64,000 nt of DNA from Gibbula magus (GCA_936450465.1 OW388296.1:54364431-54428430); one strand, 5' to 3'. Numbered from the stretch's first letter, positions 13,434 to 26,248 are shown. Notes: generated from the sequence alone by a model not told the origin. Translations and numbers: made by a program.

Positions 13434-14648
13434 ATGAATGGTAGTCTAAAAATTGTTACTTCAAATTGTCAAGGACTAAAAAATAAGAAAAAACGTGTCG
13501 AGGTATTTTCAAATCTTAAACGAAAAAAAGCAGATATCTATTGTCTCCAAGACACCCATTTTACTCCAGAAATTGAACAAGTTATACAGAGAGAATGGGG
13601 CTCGACAAAATGTTTCTTTAGTTCTTATAAAAGCAATGCTCGCGGAGTAGCGATACTGTTTAATGAAAAATTTGTCTTCAATATGATAGACCAAAAACAA
13701 GATAAAGCAAATGGAAATTACCTTGCACTTAAGATCGAAATATGTGAAAAAACATTAACTCTGATAACTTTGTATGGACCTAATACAGACAGTCCTTCTT
13801 TTTATGAAAACCTTTTTGAAACTATTGCAGAATTCGACTCGGACCATTTCACGATTTGTGGAGACTGGAATCTTATACAGAACCCTGACCTAGATTTATT
13901 CAATTACAAAAATATAAATAACCAAAAGGCAAGAGAATTTGTATTGTCATTTATTGAAGAATATGATATCATTGACCCTTGGCGACTATTAAACCCGGAT
14001 ATTACACGATACACATGGCGACAAACTAAACCTATTAAACAGTCGAGATTAGATTACTTTCTTTTGTCTAGAGATTTAGAACCATCTATTGAGAATGCAG
14101 ATATTGAACCTGCTTTTAAGTCGGATCACTCAATGACTTGGGTAACTTTGAAATTATTGGATGTTGATAGGGGGAAAGGGTTTTGGAAATTTAACAATTC
14201 ATTACTTTATGATAAGAATTATGTGGAAGAAGTTAAGAAAATAGTCAATACAACAAAACAACAGTATCAAATAGGGTTAGATGATAATGGAAATGCAATT
14301 TTTGAAATAAATGACCAACTGTTCTTTGAAACTTTACTTATCATGATAAGAGGTTTTACTATCAAATATTCATCAGAACGAAAACGGGAGAGGGAAAACA
14401 ATGAAAAAGACCTTAACAAAACACTCGAAAATTTAAATAAAAGTTTAGATCAGAGTCGAGACGCGGCTGAAAAAGAAGAAGTCGTAAAAAAAATAAACGA
14501 TGTATATCTTAAATTGGAAAATATAATTAGCGTTAAGGCTGAAGGTGTGATATTAAGGTCCAAAAGTGAATGGAAGGAAAAAGGAGAAAAACCGACAAAA
14601 TACTTTTTATCCCTAGAAAAAAAAGAAATTTTATTAATAAATCTATAA
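13434..14648 (+). pseudogene. LINE ORF2, N-terminal part: AP endonuclease, ends at frameshift
   Basis: This frame encodes the apurinic/apyrimidinic-like endonuclease of a non-LTR retrotransposon, which nicks the target DNA to prime reverse transcription. Visible motifs are SNCQG (Asn11), LQDTHF (Asp where most APE enzymes have Glu), TLYGPN, CGDWNL, YTWRQT, SRLDYFLLS and the terminal SDHS catalytic Asp-His pair. Beyond about residue 240 it enters the linker before the reverse transcriptase. The frame ends at a stop at 14646-14648, just after an A8 tract near 14617-14624. The rest of ORF2 continues in the -1 frame, so the coding sequence is broken in one place. The overlapping frame from 14570 is the continuation, not a separate gene. 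Confidence 0.85.
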
Positions 14649-17260
14649 CAAAATTAGAAACACAAGAAAACAAAATCATCTCTAACACTAAAGAAATAAT
14701 AAACGAAACTAGATGCTATTATAAAAATATATATAAGAAGCAAAACTGTTCGCCAATCGATCTAGAGGAACTCTTTAAACATTGTGAGGTACCAAAGCTC
14801 ACTGACTTAGACAAAGATTTGCTCGAAGGAGAATTAAAATATGATGAGGTTTTAAGATCGCTTAAAAACATGAAAAACGAAAAAAGTCCCGGCCCATCAG
14901 GTTTTACAGTAGAATTTTACAAATTCTTTTGGTTGGACTTGCATGCCTTTCTGATTCGATCGCTGAACATGTCTTACAAAACAGGCGAGTTATCTATTAG
15001 CCAAAAACAGGGTCTTATAACATGTATTCCAAAAAAAGATAAACCAAAGCAGTTTTTAAAAAACTGGAGACCTATATCTCTTTTAAATGTATCGTATAAG
15101 ATAGCATCAGCCACAATTGCCAATCGAATGAAAAAAGTACTTCCAAAAATAATAAATGAAGACCAACGAGGTTTTCTGTCAAATAGATATATTGGGGAAT
15201 GTACAAGGCAGATCTATGACATTATGGAATATGCAGAGTGCATGGAAATCCCAGGTCTACTACTACTTATAGATTTCGAAAAAGCTTTTGACTCTGTAGA
15301 TTGGACATTTATCCAAAAGGTTCTTGACTTTTTCAACTTTGGCACAACAGTTAAAAATTGGATATGCACATTTTATAGAAATATCAATTCAAGTGTACTC
15401 GTTAATGGTTTCTCATCAGGTTTCTTCGAAATCACACGTGGATGCAGACAAGGAGATCCACTTTCGCCGTACTTATTTATTCTTTGTGCTGAAATATTAA
15501 GCATTATGATTCGTAATAATAAAAAAATTAAAGGAATCAAAATAGGTGACAGTGAATATTTGATTACTCAGTTTGCAGACGATACCTCTTTAACACTAGA
15601 TGGGACTGAAGCATGCCTTCAAGCAACATTACGAACATTAACAGAATACGCCTCCTTTTCAGGTCTTAAAATTAATACAAGCAAAACCCAAGTTATCTGG
15701 ATAGGTTCTTTAAAGCACTCAAAAAAGACAATATGCAAAGATTACAAACTTGATTGGTCTAGAACAGATTTTACTATCCTTGGCATAACTTTCACACATA
15801 ACTTGGCAGAAATGGTAGAGAGAAACTATAAAGATAAACTAAAACAAATTAGGACAACGATGAACCAGTGGCTTGGAAGAGATCTTACCCCACTTGGGAG
15901 AACAACAGTTTTGAAAAGTCTTATTCTACCTAAACTTAATCATATCTTTACAACACTTTCAAACCCAAGTGAAAATATATTAAAAGAGCTCGAAAAGCTA
16001 GCATTTAGTTTCATTTGGAAAGGTAAACCTGATAAAATTAAACGTACAATAATAACTAGAAGCTTCAAAGAGGGTGGGATTAGAGTTCCAGATATAAGAA
16101 ATACAATCATTTCGCAAAAGATAAGTTGGGTTAAAAGGCTCTTCGATTCTGAAAGTAACTCAAAATTAAAGAAACTTTTCTATATTAACGTATCGCCAAT
16201 GCACAGAGATTTTTATCAATACACTGAATCATCCCTCATTGAGAAAGTCTGTACTCCAAGAACAAACGATTTTTGGAAAGATGTTTTAAAGGCATGGGGA
16301 TGCTTTAACAAACAAATGGGGAATACCGTCAACACTCAATCTGACATCTTATCCCAACCAATATGGAATAACGACAATGTTAGAATAAACAACAAGTCTA
16401 TAAATAATAAGAATATGTCAAAATCCGGTATTTACCTGATAAATGATATAATCAAAAGTGACGGTAAATTTCTAAATTACCTAGAAATGACTGGAATATA
16501 CAAATGCAAGACAAATTTCCTAGAATATACTGGCATTACCCAAGCAATTAAAGCATATTTTTTAAAATACAAAATCAAAATAGAAAAAAAACTAGAAATG
16601 CCACTTGTCCCATACTTTATTGAAAATATAGCTACTAAGAAAAAGGGATGTCGCAGCTTTTATGATATATTACAAAAGACAGAAAACACTATGACAGAAT
16701 GCAAGTACAGAAAAAAGTGGGAATTAGATCTTGAATGTTCAATTAATGAAAGCGAATGGAATAACATAAATGAAATACCCTTCATGTCTAATCTAAATTC
16801 CAAAACAAAATGGTTTCAATATTCCATACTTCATAGAATTTTGCCGACAAATGATCTTCTGCAAAAGATGAAATTAAAAGATGAAAATAAATGCAGTTTT
16901 TGTAATAAAGAGAAAGAAACCATAGTTCATCTATTTTTTGATTGTCAAATTGTTAAAAACTTATGGAACAAAGTTAAAGAATGGATAGAGACGTACACTG
17001 AAGCGAACATAAAGTTTTCCAAACGAAACATTTTTCTTGGATACCCCGAATACAGAAACAGGGTATTGAACATGATAATTACAAATGTGAAATACACCAT
17101 TTTCAAAGCAAAACAATTTGGTTTGAAACCAAGCTTCACATACATTCAAAACGATCTGAAGAAAATATATAACATTGATAAATACAACTGTTATTCGAAT
17201 TGCAACTACTCAAGATATATGAAATTTTGGTCATCCTGCCATTTACTATTCAAAGACTAA
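14570..17260 (+). pseudogene. LINE ORF2, C-terminal part: reverse transcriptase + zinc-knuckle
   Basis: Continuation of ORF2 after the frameshift. It carries the full non-LTR reverse transcriptase: NWRPISLLN (motif 2a region), LIDFEKAFDSV (motif A), CRQGDPLSPYLF (motif B) and QFADDTSL (motif C, FADD catalytic pair). Near the C terminus is a Cys/His cluster (CSFCNKE...HLFFDC) as in the L1/Tx1 group. The apparent ATG at 14570 is only the first ATG of the frame; the real protein would begin at 13434. Apart from the single frameshift no stop codon interrupts about 1270 codons, so the copy is young or was recently active. Codon use is strongly A-rich, unlike the T-rich element at 56 kb. Confidence 0.88.
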
Positions 17261-17456
17261 TCACTTCTTCTTTATATGCCTTTGTTACCATTGTAATTGA
17301 AAACTTGATACAACCTGTGCATACTTGCTTGCAAATTAAAATTCGCCTACATGTAAATGTTGCTGTGTAAAATGTCACTTCTTGATAGTTTGAACCTAAA
17401 TGTATATATACCTCAAAAAGAAATAAAATAATAAAAAAAAAAAAAAAAAAAAAAAA
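17261..17456 (+). other. LINE 3' UTR and poly(A) tail
   Basis: A 170-bp AT-rich 3' UTR with AATAAA at 17422-17427 and an A-rich tail of more than 20 A residues ending at 17456. This is the retroposition signature that fixes the 3' end of the element. Confidence 0.85.
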
Positions 17457-19187
17457 GGTAGTTTACACGTTATACTACTATATATCTGCACCAAACACAT
17501 TTGTTTCATATAAAGGAAATAAACTGTTATATATATAAAAGATCGAAGTTATCACTGATATCCTGCTCCATTATATGTATCCGCATGTATCCTACAAACT
17601 CTTGATTTTGCGTCTTAGTATATTTCTTGTATCGTGTTATAAATGATCAGCCAATAGAATTACTTTAACCCGAGTAATATCGTCAGTGCTAGATGATCGA
17701 TGAGCGACTATCAAATTTTAAGATAGATGTCGATATATAACGCTGAGTATCCAATCTTCAGCGATATGAGGTAAACTCTACTGAGACAATCAGGAGACGG
17801 TAGAAGTTTTGCTGGTGTATATATCCTATTGGAGCAGAATCAAGCACTCCATCGTTACTGATGTGTCTAAATCCTTGACACTGGAAGTCTTAAAGTTGTA
17901 TAACATCTTCAAACCTAAAACAATGCACACTCCGTTTCAACATCACCCCCAACGTTGTCATCAAACAAACGTGAAATGATTGATCCTAATGGATTATATA
18001 AGCGAAAATGTTCATAGTTTCTAATTGTTCATGACTGGATTAAACGTTAAATATCTTCTACAGCATTTTCGATCAAATGCAAAGAAAGGGTGAATCTTTA
18101 ATGTTTCTATAAGCGACAGTGTCCCTTTAACCGCTAGGAGGTGCGAGACATTGCTTCTCTATTAACATACAGTACAGGCACGTACCAAGCCGTTCTATAG
18201 CGTACTAAAACTCCCCTTTATTGTGTAGTCATAGACATACAGCTAGCTTCATGCGCATCCCAACCTTGTCGTCACTCGGCGACCTTTGACCTCAGACGAC
18301 AACAACAATACAAAGGTTTCAGTGCACTGTTTATCTACTATATATACGTTCCTATACAGCGTAGATCCACCATGTGTATAATTTGACCCAGTTTGGATTA
18401 CAAAAAGAAAACCACACCTTCTTAAAATATATAAATTCGATACACAAACTGACGTCTTGAATGTGAGGAATGAGTTCTTTTGGTATACGTGGTGTAAAAT
18501 TTTGGATAATAATATGTCGATTATAAGACACATTCTATGTCACATGACCTGTGTGGTAAAGGATATATTTTTAAATGATATATAGTTAAAGCAATATCAT
18601 ATTATTATGTAACATATTGGCCGAAAAATATTATAAGGTTGCGGAAAATGTCAAACGTACCCCTTTTTCCAAGCAACTTTCGCTAAAAGTATGCATTGTC
18701 GTACATTTTACATGTATTGAATTTAATGAGTTAATCTTTATCATGATGTTATCACTGACAATGTTTTGGGATGCCAACGAGCATATGATACAAACTCTCC
18801 AAGTCAGAATGTTCATTTTAACTATCAACATTCTTATGCCCACTCTTCAGTATGTAGCTAACACTAGAGTTGTGGCTGTGTGTTGGTCAACGTGACATAT
18901 GCATGTCGATACAGTGAGAAACTGCTCAGTTGACGTTTGTCATTATATTTGAACAAAGCATCTCTGTTTTATAACACGTAGGTTCACGAGGTTAGATAAG
19001 TAGGATGTTGAATTCAAGAGTTTTCAATCTTCAACAGCCAATAGTAAATGTTGCGAGAGTATTTAATATTGAAGGAATATGAATTATTAAATAAAAGTTT
19101 GTAGCATCACCCTTTTAAAAATTAATGATGTTAATTCACCTTTACGAAACTGTAATGTTACGATTCCTGGTATAGTTACAGAATAAC
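17457..19187. other. Non-coding stretch with a weak dispersed repeat
   Basis: No gene seen. Part of it (about 17610-17725: 'TATCGTGTTATAAATGATCAGCC', 'GAGCGACTATCAAATTT') resembles 43860-43960 ('TATCGCGCTATAAATAACTAGCC', 'GAGCAACCGTCAAATTT') in the same orientation, so it probably belongs to an old dispersed repeat family. Confidence 0.4.
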
Positions 19188-19698
19188 CTCATCGACAAAA
19201 GAAACTTATCACCTCAGTTGATTTTATTATATGTATGATTTTCAATTGCAAATATCTCAAGTTTTCGAAATGATAATCTAAAACTGAAAAGTACAGGTGT
19301 TTAATCAGCAGTCAAAGAATACTTCTACATTGCTTTTTAATTTTTTTTAAATTTTAAATTTAAAACTTCTTCAAAAATTATTTTTGATGATACATAATTG
19401 TTCATTGACATATGAGACATATTATATGTGAAATTTTATAAATGTGCCTGATTCTGCGTACATTTACAACATTTTAAACATGACAGGGATCATGTTGGTG
19501 TAAATTTCATTTCTTATACCCCTGTTTTCATTAAACAAAGAACTTTTAACTAAAATGTAACCACAGTCACCAATTAATTCATCCAAAGTACTACAGATAA
19601 GTATTTTTGTATCTTGTCACAGTCAAATGCATCTGATTTCTTTTAAATATTGCATTAATCAAAACCAACTGAGGTGATAAGTTTCTTTTGCCGATGAG
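19188..19698 (+). mobile_element. TIR element family B, copy 1 (511 bp)
   Basis: Bounded by near-perfect ~33-bp terminal inverted repeats at 19188-19220 and 19666-19698 (CTCATCGACAAAAGAAAC at the left; GTTTCTTTTGCCGATGAG at the right). The interior is AT-rich without coding capacity. Two further copies occur in the same orientation at 34619-35146 and about 39288-39780. The size, TIR length and lack of coding point to a MITE; the 'GCAAAAGAAA' terminus is reminiscent of Tc1/mariner ends, which is inference only. Confidence 0.85.
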
Positions 19699-20200
19699 TT
19701 TACTTAATATTGAAGAATTTTAAACTGGTGAATCAAAATTTATAGCGTTTCATCTTTAAAGAAGAAAGTGTTGAGTTACATCCACCAGTTGTGAGTGATA
19801 AACATTAGCTTATACGTAAGCTCATAGGATTTATCTGTTAGTTTAAGCCCAAAAGTTTGCTACTTTATCATATGTTACGATATTCCAATATTTCATATAT
19901 TCTTAGCGTGAGAACAAACGTATATACCAATAAGGTTTAACTGTATACATAAGAAAGATCAGTGCTGGTAAATACAACTCCAACGTGCTAATACTGCAAT
20001 ACATACAACAACGAATTTGACATTTTTGACCTCTCGTATAATAACTTTGAGGCTACATTCTAACGGCATATCCGGACTTTGGGCCTAAGTCATTAGTAAA
20101 GCCGCATTAGCTCTAATTGGCTTGGCCTGGTGTATTTAATCTCTTAAACGGCAAAGCTTTTCTACGGTCTTGTTTCAAGTAAGAGCCATACTTCCGCCGA
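19699..20200. other. Non-coding stretch, nothing recognised
   Basis: AT-rich sequence without a supported gene, repeat family or RNA. Confidence 0.4.
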
Positions 20201-20230
20201 TTGAGTTCAGCATCCGGTTCAGATCACAAT

Positions 20231-20274
20231 CGGAAGTGACGTCACGTCGTTGACCTGTTGATCCAAGATGGCGG
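20231..20274 (+). promoter_or_regulatory. ETS-CRE composite plus YY1-type site: promoter-like cluster
   Basis: CGGAAGTGACGTCAC at 20231-20245 is a textbook fusion of an ETS/GABP site and a CRE. CCAAGATGGCGG at 20263-20274 is a YY1-type site in the plus orientation. In animal genomes this combination marks TATA-less housekeeping promoters, with the YY1 site just downstream of the transcription start and its ATG often near the start codon. Here the ATG of that site gives only 8 codons, and the next ATG (20299) gives 26 codons before a stop, so no coding exon could be proved. It could be the first exon of an unseen gene or a promoter carried by a mobile element. Confidence 0.55.
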
Positions 20275-20299
20275 GGGTGATGTTCCAGACATGACGCAA

Positions 20300-22800
20300 T
20301 GGAGGAACCTCGCTTCATTGATAACTTTAACTATCTAAACATCTTTTCAAGTCTCCTCAACAAGAATCAGATGACATAATAGCTTTATCTCCATTTCGGC
20401 TGTCTGGCTGACGGGACGGGTGTAATATCAAGTAGTTATGTGCTTGTCTTTCTACAATACTTAGGTCTTATGTTGGTTGTAAAAGACATAATCTTAGCCT
20501 CTTTATCACGTACCATATGAAGTAAAAATTAGCAGTTTTAGCATCATTTATCAAACATAGCAACGTATCGAGAATTTCAGGAAATTATTAATTCAATCAT
20601 TTATAGAGTTATATTTAGTAACATGTTCATTTCCTACATATATAAGTGCAATCGTTCTGATATACACGTAGCCATTGGCTATTGGATCGCCAGAAATATT
20701 ATCATGTAAATATGTAATTACATACAGACATACAGTCCAATGACTTCAAACTCAGTGTGTTATACCCGGAATGTATCTCCTTACCACCCCAACACCTCCA
20801 CATCCCCACCAAACCCAACCCTTTTATATCATATTTATCACTATGATAATAATCTCAACCAATATGATGCCCTTGTATGTGATTTTGACCATAGCTTGAT
20901 AGAGAAAATCTGATTGTTTGCCAGAAAGTATGTACTGATAAAAATCAGATATTATGTTATTTTGCAATGAGATACCTACACCTGTTAAATGAATTAGCAT
21001 ACTTTGTGAAAGGATGATATTATTGGTTCATGCATATTGGCATTAGATAGTTCTTCAATATACCACGTTCCAATCATTGTTAATATTAATTATTAAAATA
21101 AATACTGTTTGATGGTCTTTATAAATAATGTTAGCGCTGTGTTATTACAGTTCTATACGTACACCAACATATGTCACCTAGTTGTTTTACATGCATACTC
21201 CGGAGTATTATTTACCGGTATATGTTACGTGCATTGAGGAATCGGTTTAAGTACAACAGTCATAAAATGATGCTGGGCATTATTTTTTCTATACAAATAC
21301 ATGGCTAATACCATATAATGCCATAATGACGAAATGTTATTAATTAACGAATTTAACGTGTTTAACGAACTAAATCATTGTGTAGTTTATATGTTTCAAA
21401 GACTGCAAATAAAGATAATCTGATTGATTAGACATTCTTGAAATTAGTGGTTCAGATATGACAAGTCTATATGGATATTCAACTTCTTTATAACAGGGTC
21501 GTTTCGGTATAAATTAATATACCCTAGGTATAAAGACCTATACCGAGATGTCGTTGTTCTATTATGAAAACGTAGTATATCCATAAAAAGATGGTCATAT
21601 CAATTCATTATCAAGCTATCTCTGGAGGTGTGCATTTCAGTGTTTATTTGAACTTATCATTTTAATGCAAATGCAATATGAATATCGTTGTTTTTTCATG
21701 TTAAGTTAACACCACCTGAGTCTGAGATGTATGTATTATACACACCTACAACACACGTATTCGTGATCTGCAACTGAGAAAAATTTAAGTATGACAAACA
21801 TGGACTTTAAAAACATGCTCTCGAATATCATATGCATTGCTTGGACAATTACTGAACCGTGTATTAATAGTGCCAATAGAGGAACACACAATCTAACAAA
21901 TTTAGATCGACACTTTTTTTATGATGGTATTCATACAAAATATGTCGGTTTAAATTTATTTATATTGAGAGAAACATTCAATAGCCTCCGAATGAACGTT
22001 GCATTCGGAAGAGGGTGACATGAACTTGTTACCTCGGCGTCTTCTGGCATCCCTCTAATGCGATCAAAGGTAACGTGTAACAGGTGAACAATCCCCAGCT
22101 TAGTGTGCAGTCGTGTGTCGTCATGCTATCTATTCCGAGAATGTCCGCTACTCAAACACCACCAGAGATTCACAATCAAACACAAATTAGCCTCAGCGTC
22201 TGCCGGATACTGATGTTCAGAATGACGTGTACCATACACGTGTTTATCTAGTTGGAATATACGTTCTCTTGCAGCGTGGTCATTGGTACTTAACTTAATG
22301 TCGGGGATAGATGTTACGGTCAATGTGTGACCAGCATGGCGTAATTGGTATATTGCGTTATGTTTCAGCATTATTAAAAGTTCCAAGTGACTTGTTTATT
22401 ATGTTAACCTAATGTATCAACATTTTCTACTTTTCAGGATTATAATTTACTGTTTACATCTTACGTTTGTTGTATAATTGGCATAAAATTCAATGTTAAA
22501 TATTGACATCTTAAGATTTCGAAAACAAATTTGAGGTAGATTAATCGCTGTTTGTGATTGGTTCGCTTCCATAGATATTTCAGAATGATATGTCCCGTTT
22601 CAATTGTGAGTACTTTCATGCTCTTGAGCGACAGATCAAGTTGAGGTTCAGATATATATTAATATAGGTCACGGCCAATGTTATAAGCCGGGAATGGTTA
22701 AGCTTGGAATGTGTAATTAAAAGACAGGGGATGTTATTGTGTGGTTGAGGTTAAAGTTAACGTTATCAAGGTACTGTTGAGATGTTAAGAATGATGAGTT
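20300..22800. other. Non-coding stretch, no gene seen
   Basis: Short open frames without recognisable content. Small palindromes occur near 21500-21545 (TTCGGTATA...TATACCGA) and 21988-22010 (TCCGAATG...CATTCGGA). Confidence 0.4.
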
Positions 22801-22839
22801 ATGATCGCACAACCATGCCGCGTGTAACTGGTATAGTCA

Positions 22840-23560
22840 GATTGGTACAATACGTTAACGTGGTCGAGTGGCTTATGAGGAAATGGGCCAGTCGCAGTTT
22901 AACGTATGGTTTACTATGGACAGTTAGGATTTATCGTTATGGTATGGTTTACTCTGCACAGTTAGGATTTATCGTTTTGGTATGGTTCCGTGACACAATT
23001 AGTTATGGTGGCGGTTAAGCATGTTATGTTGTGGTTTAGTGACATATTAGAACACGGCCTAAACATCGAAAGAAATGATACAGTGACATATTAGGATAAT
23101 GTCTTATCATGGTATGAAATATTACAGTAACATTTTAAGATATGCTTGTAGCATATGATTGTATCTTATGATACACTTACATATTAGGATACGTTTTGGG
23201 TTGGGTATGACAGATATATTTGCCTATTAGGATACATTCTAAACATGGTAAGTAAGCTACAGAGACCTGGTAGGAAAAGTTACTGTGCCATGGCCTAAGC
23301 ATGGTAGGAAAAGTTACTGTAACACATTAGTATACAGCCTAAGCAAGGTATGAAATAATACAATGACATATTAAGAACCGATTGTATGTTATGATACAGT
23401 TACGTATTACGGTACGTTTTAGAATGGTGTGACAGATATATTTCAATATTAGGGTATAGTCTAAAGATGGAATGAAATGATAGAGTTATATATTACGATA
23501 GGTTTTAACATGTTATATCATGATACAGTTACATGTTAGAATATCGTCTTAACATTGGTT
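22840..23560 (+). repeat. Decayed minisatellite, ~45-bp unit
   Basis: Repeated but diverged blocks of the type 'ATGATACAGTTACATATTAG', 'GATACGTTTTA' and 'ACATGGTATGAAATGATA' recur about every 45 bp. At the left edge two better-conserved copies of 'CAGTTAGGATTTATCGTT' follow 'GTATGGTTTACT'. This is an old tandem array; open frames inside it are incidental. Confidence 0.7.
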
Positions 23561-25252
23561 GTTCAAGAACTTCAAGCGTGACCAGTACACGAGTATGGCA
23601 AGGGTATTTTGGTGGACATTCAAGGGGATACTCATCTAAACGCATTAATCATTTAGTTATAAATGCTCATCGAATCACATCCAAAACTTTGCAGTTACAT
23701 TGGATCATGTCTTATCGTGAATTAATAGTACACACTAACCGACATGTTCCTCTTTGTTTATACAAACAAAACGAACTCCTGTCATTTTCTCCTATAGTTT
23801 TGTGAAACGTGTTAAGTTGGTCAGAGTATCAATTTTCTTGATTTCAAAGAAATCATTTCGAACTACCGAAATACTTTTTGCCATTCTTATCGAAAGGACA
23901 GTGCAATTTATTGAGAAGTTAGTAGTTGAAGAAAATGATAGACTGTCTTCAAAATAGTTATGTATATCATATCCATGTATATTACAACATTCAATTAAGA
24001 ACGTTGAATAAATAAGAAGTAAACATAAAGAAACAGGACACATTTTTTCATTCAAAAAATAGCATTTCATTGAACATGAGCCGGGAATGTTTGAAATATT
24101 AAACTAAAATATCAACTAAATAAATCCAGTAAAATCTCGACAAAATAAACTCATTCAGCACTGGTTTGTGATTGGTGAATGTAATGAATTCGTTAAGTTA
24201 ACAACTATCCCGCCTTGAAAAAAACTGAAATCACCATTGGGATTCGTTGGCATTGTTCTGTGGGTAAATATTTGTAAATACACTTTGAGTTTGAGCTTTA
24301 ATGTCGGTGGCAGTCAATGTTCAAATCTTCTATCGCGTCCACAACACACCTCAAGGCACGGACGTCGCGACTCGTGCGAGGTTGTAGGTTAAAAGGCACA
24401 GGGCAATGGAATTTTCACCGTAAACCACGTAGCTTTCCAAATCTGCCCAGTAGAGACGATATCCTCAATACAAAGTTTAAGAAAGCGAAAAAAACATGCA
24501 CACTAAAATAACACCCGAGTTACAATGACATTCGTGAGTTGAGTATATGTGAAGATAAGATGATTAGCAGTTCAATCAATTACACTTTGTCCCTGCCCGC
24601 TTGATGGCGTGTGCAAGAGTCATACACTTTGATCCTTCCGTTATCAGCCTCTTGTAGTGACCTCGGTGTCCCGAGAAATCGCTCCCTGATGCTTACGTGC
24701 AGAAGAAATCGCAGAATATGAGTCGCATGTCCCATCATGCATTGCGTATATCCGTTTAACGCATGCCTAATGACGTAAAGGTAACGTCTGTCCATTCAAT
24801 ATTGAGTATTTCATCTACGCACAAACTTAAAACAGTCACATTCATTCAAAATATTAAAAAAATAAATCACAAATTTTCGAACACGCCATAACAGTTAAAC
24901 AGGCAAATGCTCTTTATGAACAATGGGTTGATATGTAAATGTTACTAATTAACGTCCCTTCCAAACAGGGCCATTACGTGAGACACACATCCATCCATCA
25001 GGCTGTGTGTTACGTGTTCACCTCACACACCCGCGCTGTTAACATCGCCTGTTATAGGCCTATATCGTTCCACATGGATGATTCACGTTCCTTCTGTCAA
25101 GCCAGGTGACATTCTCCATAAACAATACATACTTCTTGCCTACTTTAAACTGTACATTTTACTTGACACTTTCACCCGTTGCGCTTCATGCTTCCATGGT
25201 TACGTTTGACGTCACACGCCCGGATGGACTTACTTACCAGCACATTTATGTA
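23561..25252. other. Intergenic region 3' of the KLF15-like gene
   Basis: No coding sequence recognised. It presumably contains the 3' UTR of the minus-strand gene ending at 25253, but no convincing minus-strand AATAAA was found close by. The nearest candidate (TTTATT on the plus strand near 23909) is more than 1.3 kb away. A CRE palindrome lies at 25207-25214. Confidence 0.4.
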
Positions 25253-26248
25253 CTACCGCTTCCGATGAACTTTCAAATGCTTTGATAAATGGTCCGAACG
25301 GGAAAATCGCTTCTCACATATTTTACACTGGTAGGGTTTAATTCCAGAATGGGAACGTTTATGTCGAGCTAGCTCGTCGGACCGGGAGAATCTCCATCCA
25401 CATCCGGGCCACGTGCATTCAAAGGGTTTCTCACCTGTATGTCTCCTCAGGTGTGCCTTCAGGTGGGAAGATTTACTATACACCTTGTTGCAGCCAGCGT
25501 ACGTACAATGGTATATTTTATCCTCGAGTCGGTCGCCCTTGTGACTTGCAGGTTTAGGGGACGGAGCTTTAAGAGTTCTGATTTTAACGTCCTCTAAAAT
25601 ACTGGTATTGGTCAAGAGAGACTTGGCAGCGGTGGTAGGATAACGATAGTGATTAGAGTGGGCAGTCTGAGCGTGTGTCGTGTAGGCGACCTGTCTCTGT
25701 ATGAACGAAGGATGGTTCTGGAGTTGATGCTGCTGCTGCTGCGGCAACGCTGTCTGACGGTGTGGCTCGTTGAACGCTGCTTTGCTTGCATAGTTGTGCA
25801 TGAGGTTTTGTAGACCTACCCCTAATACTACGAAATCGTTGGTGCTGTTTGGAACTGTGAATGTCTCCATTGGTTCCAGGTCTTTACGCTGAGGCAGCAC
25901 TACCTTCTGGGTCGGGTAGTTCTCATTGCCTACAAGAGGATCACACTGGGGATGAGACGGTTGCACTATTGGAGCAGGGGGAATCTGAACAGGCGGAGGA
26001 GGGGGTTGTGTGGGAGGTTCACGGTTCACTCCACTTTTCTCCACCGCGTCCACGAGTCCTTGACTGAACAGGTAATCCAGGTATACGTCGTCATCTAAAC
26101 TCTCCAGACTCCACACTGACGAGGACGGACTGTGACTCCGCAAGTCGTCGAAGTTGCTGCAGTCACTCTCCTCCCCGGCGGAGTTTAGGCGTTGAAGAGT
26201 GAACTGTTCCCTCTCCAGGGAGGAGACGAGGGGCAGAAAGTCTTCCAT
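25253..26248 (-). CDS. KLF15: Kruppel-like transcription factor, KLF15 type
   Basis: A 331-residue nuclear transcription factor with three C-terminal C2H2 zinc fingers (residues about 246-270, 276-300, 306-328) of the SP/KLF layout, linked by TGEKP and SGIKP. Finger 2 ([16 protein letters not shown]) and the HSGIKPYQC linker plus '[13 protein letters not shown]' are hallmarks of KLF15 rather than of KLF1-7 or KLF9-14. KLFs bind GC/CACCC boxes; in vertebrates KLF15 regulates metabolic genes. The N-terminal part is low-complexity regulatory sequence: an acidic patch (DDDVYLDYL) near residues 52-60, a proline-rich run at about 78-95, and Gln/His-rich stretches. The ATG at 26248 is the only in-frame ATG after an upstream in-frame TGA, so the start is secure. 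The coding region, including the finger block, has no intron, which is unusual because KLF fingers are normally split. A retained promoter and open frame argue against a dead retrocopy. Confidence 0.88.
   Translation of the reverse strand: MEDFLPLVSSLEREQFTLQRLNSAGEESDCSNFDDLRSHSPSSSVWSLESLDDDVYLDYLFSQGLVDAVEKSGVNREPPTQPPPPPVQIPPAPIVQPSHPQCDPLVGNENYPTQKVVLPQRKDLEPMETFTVPNSTNDFVVLGVGLQNLMHNYASKAAFNEPHRQTALPQQQQHQLQNHPSFIQRQVAYTTHAQTAHSNHYRYPTTAAKSLLTNTSILEDVKIRTLKAPSPKPASHKGDRLEDKIYHCTYAGCNKVYSKSSHLKAHLRRHTGEKPFECTWPGCGWRFSRSDELARHKRSHSGIKPYQCKICEKRFSRSDHLSKHLKVHRKR

Larger units (their letters stand above)
10651..17456 (+). mobile_element. L1/Tx1-type LINE, near full length, ORF2 frameshifted
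   Basis: A non-LTR retrotransposon with, in order, a 5' leader, ORF1 (10861-11682), an unusually long inter-ORF region with a tandem duplication and microsatellites, ORF2 (13434-17260, split by one frameshift), a short 3' UTR with AATAAA at 17422-17427, and a poly(A) tail ending at 17456. ORF1 has a coiled coil plus RRM-like domain, and ORF2 has an APE endonuclease plus reverse transcriptase, which places it in the L1/Tx1 group. The 5' boundary is uncertain. A weak target-duplication candidate is AGGTAGTT, seen next to the tail and again near 10642. That motif is too short to be decisive. Confidence 0.85.

Noticed and set aside
14570..14648. Two separate overlapping genes in the first LINE
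   Set aside because: Endonuclease and reverse transcriptase are two parts of one ORF2, as the intact element at 56558-60370 shows; the overlap is a frameshift.
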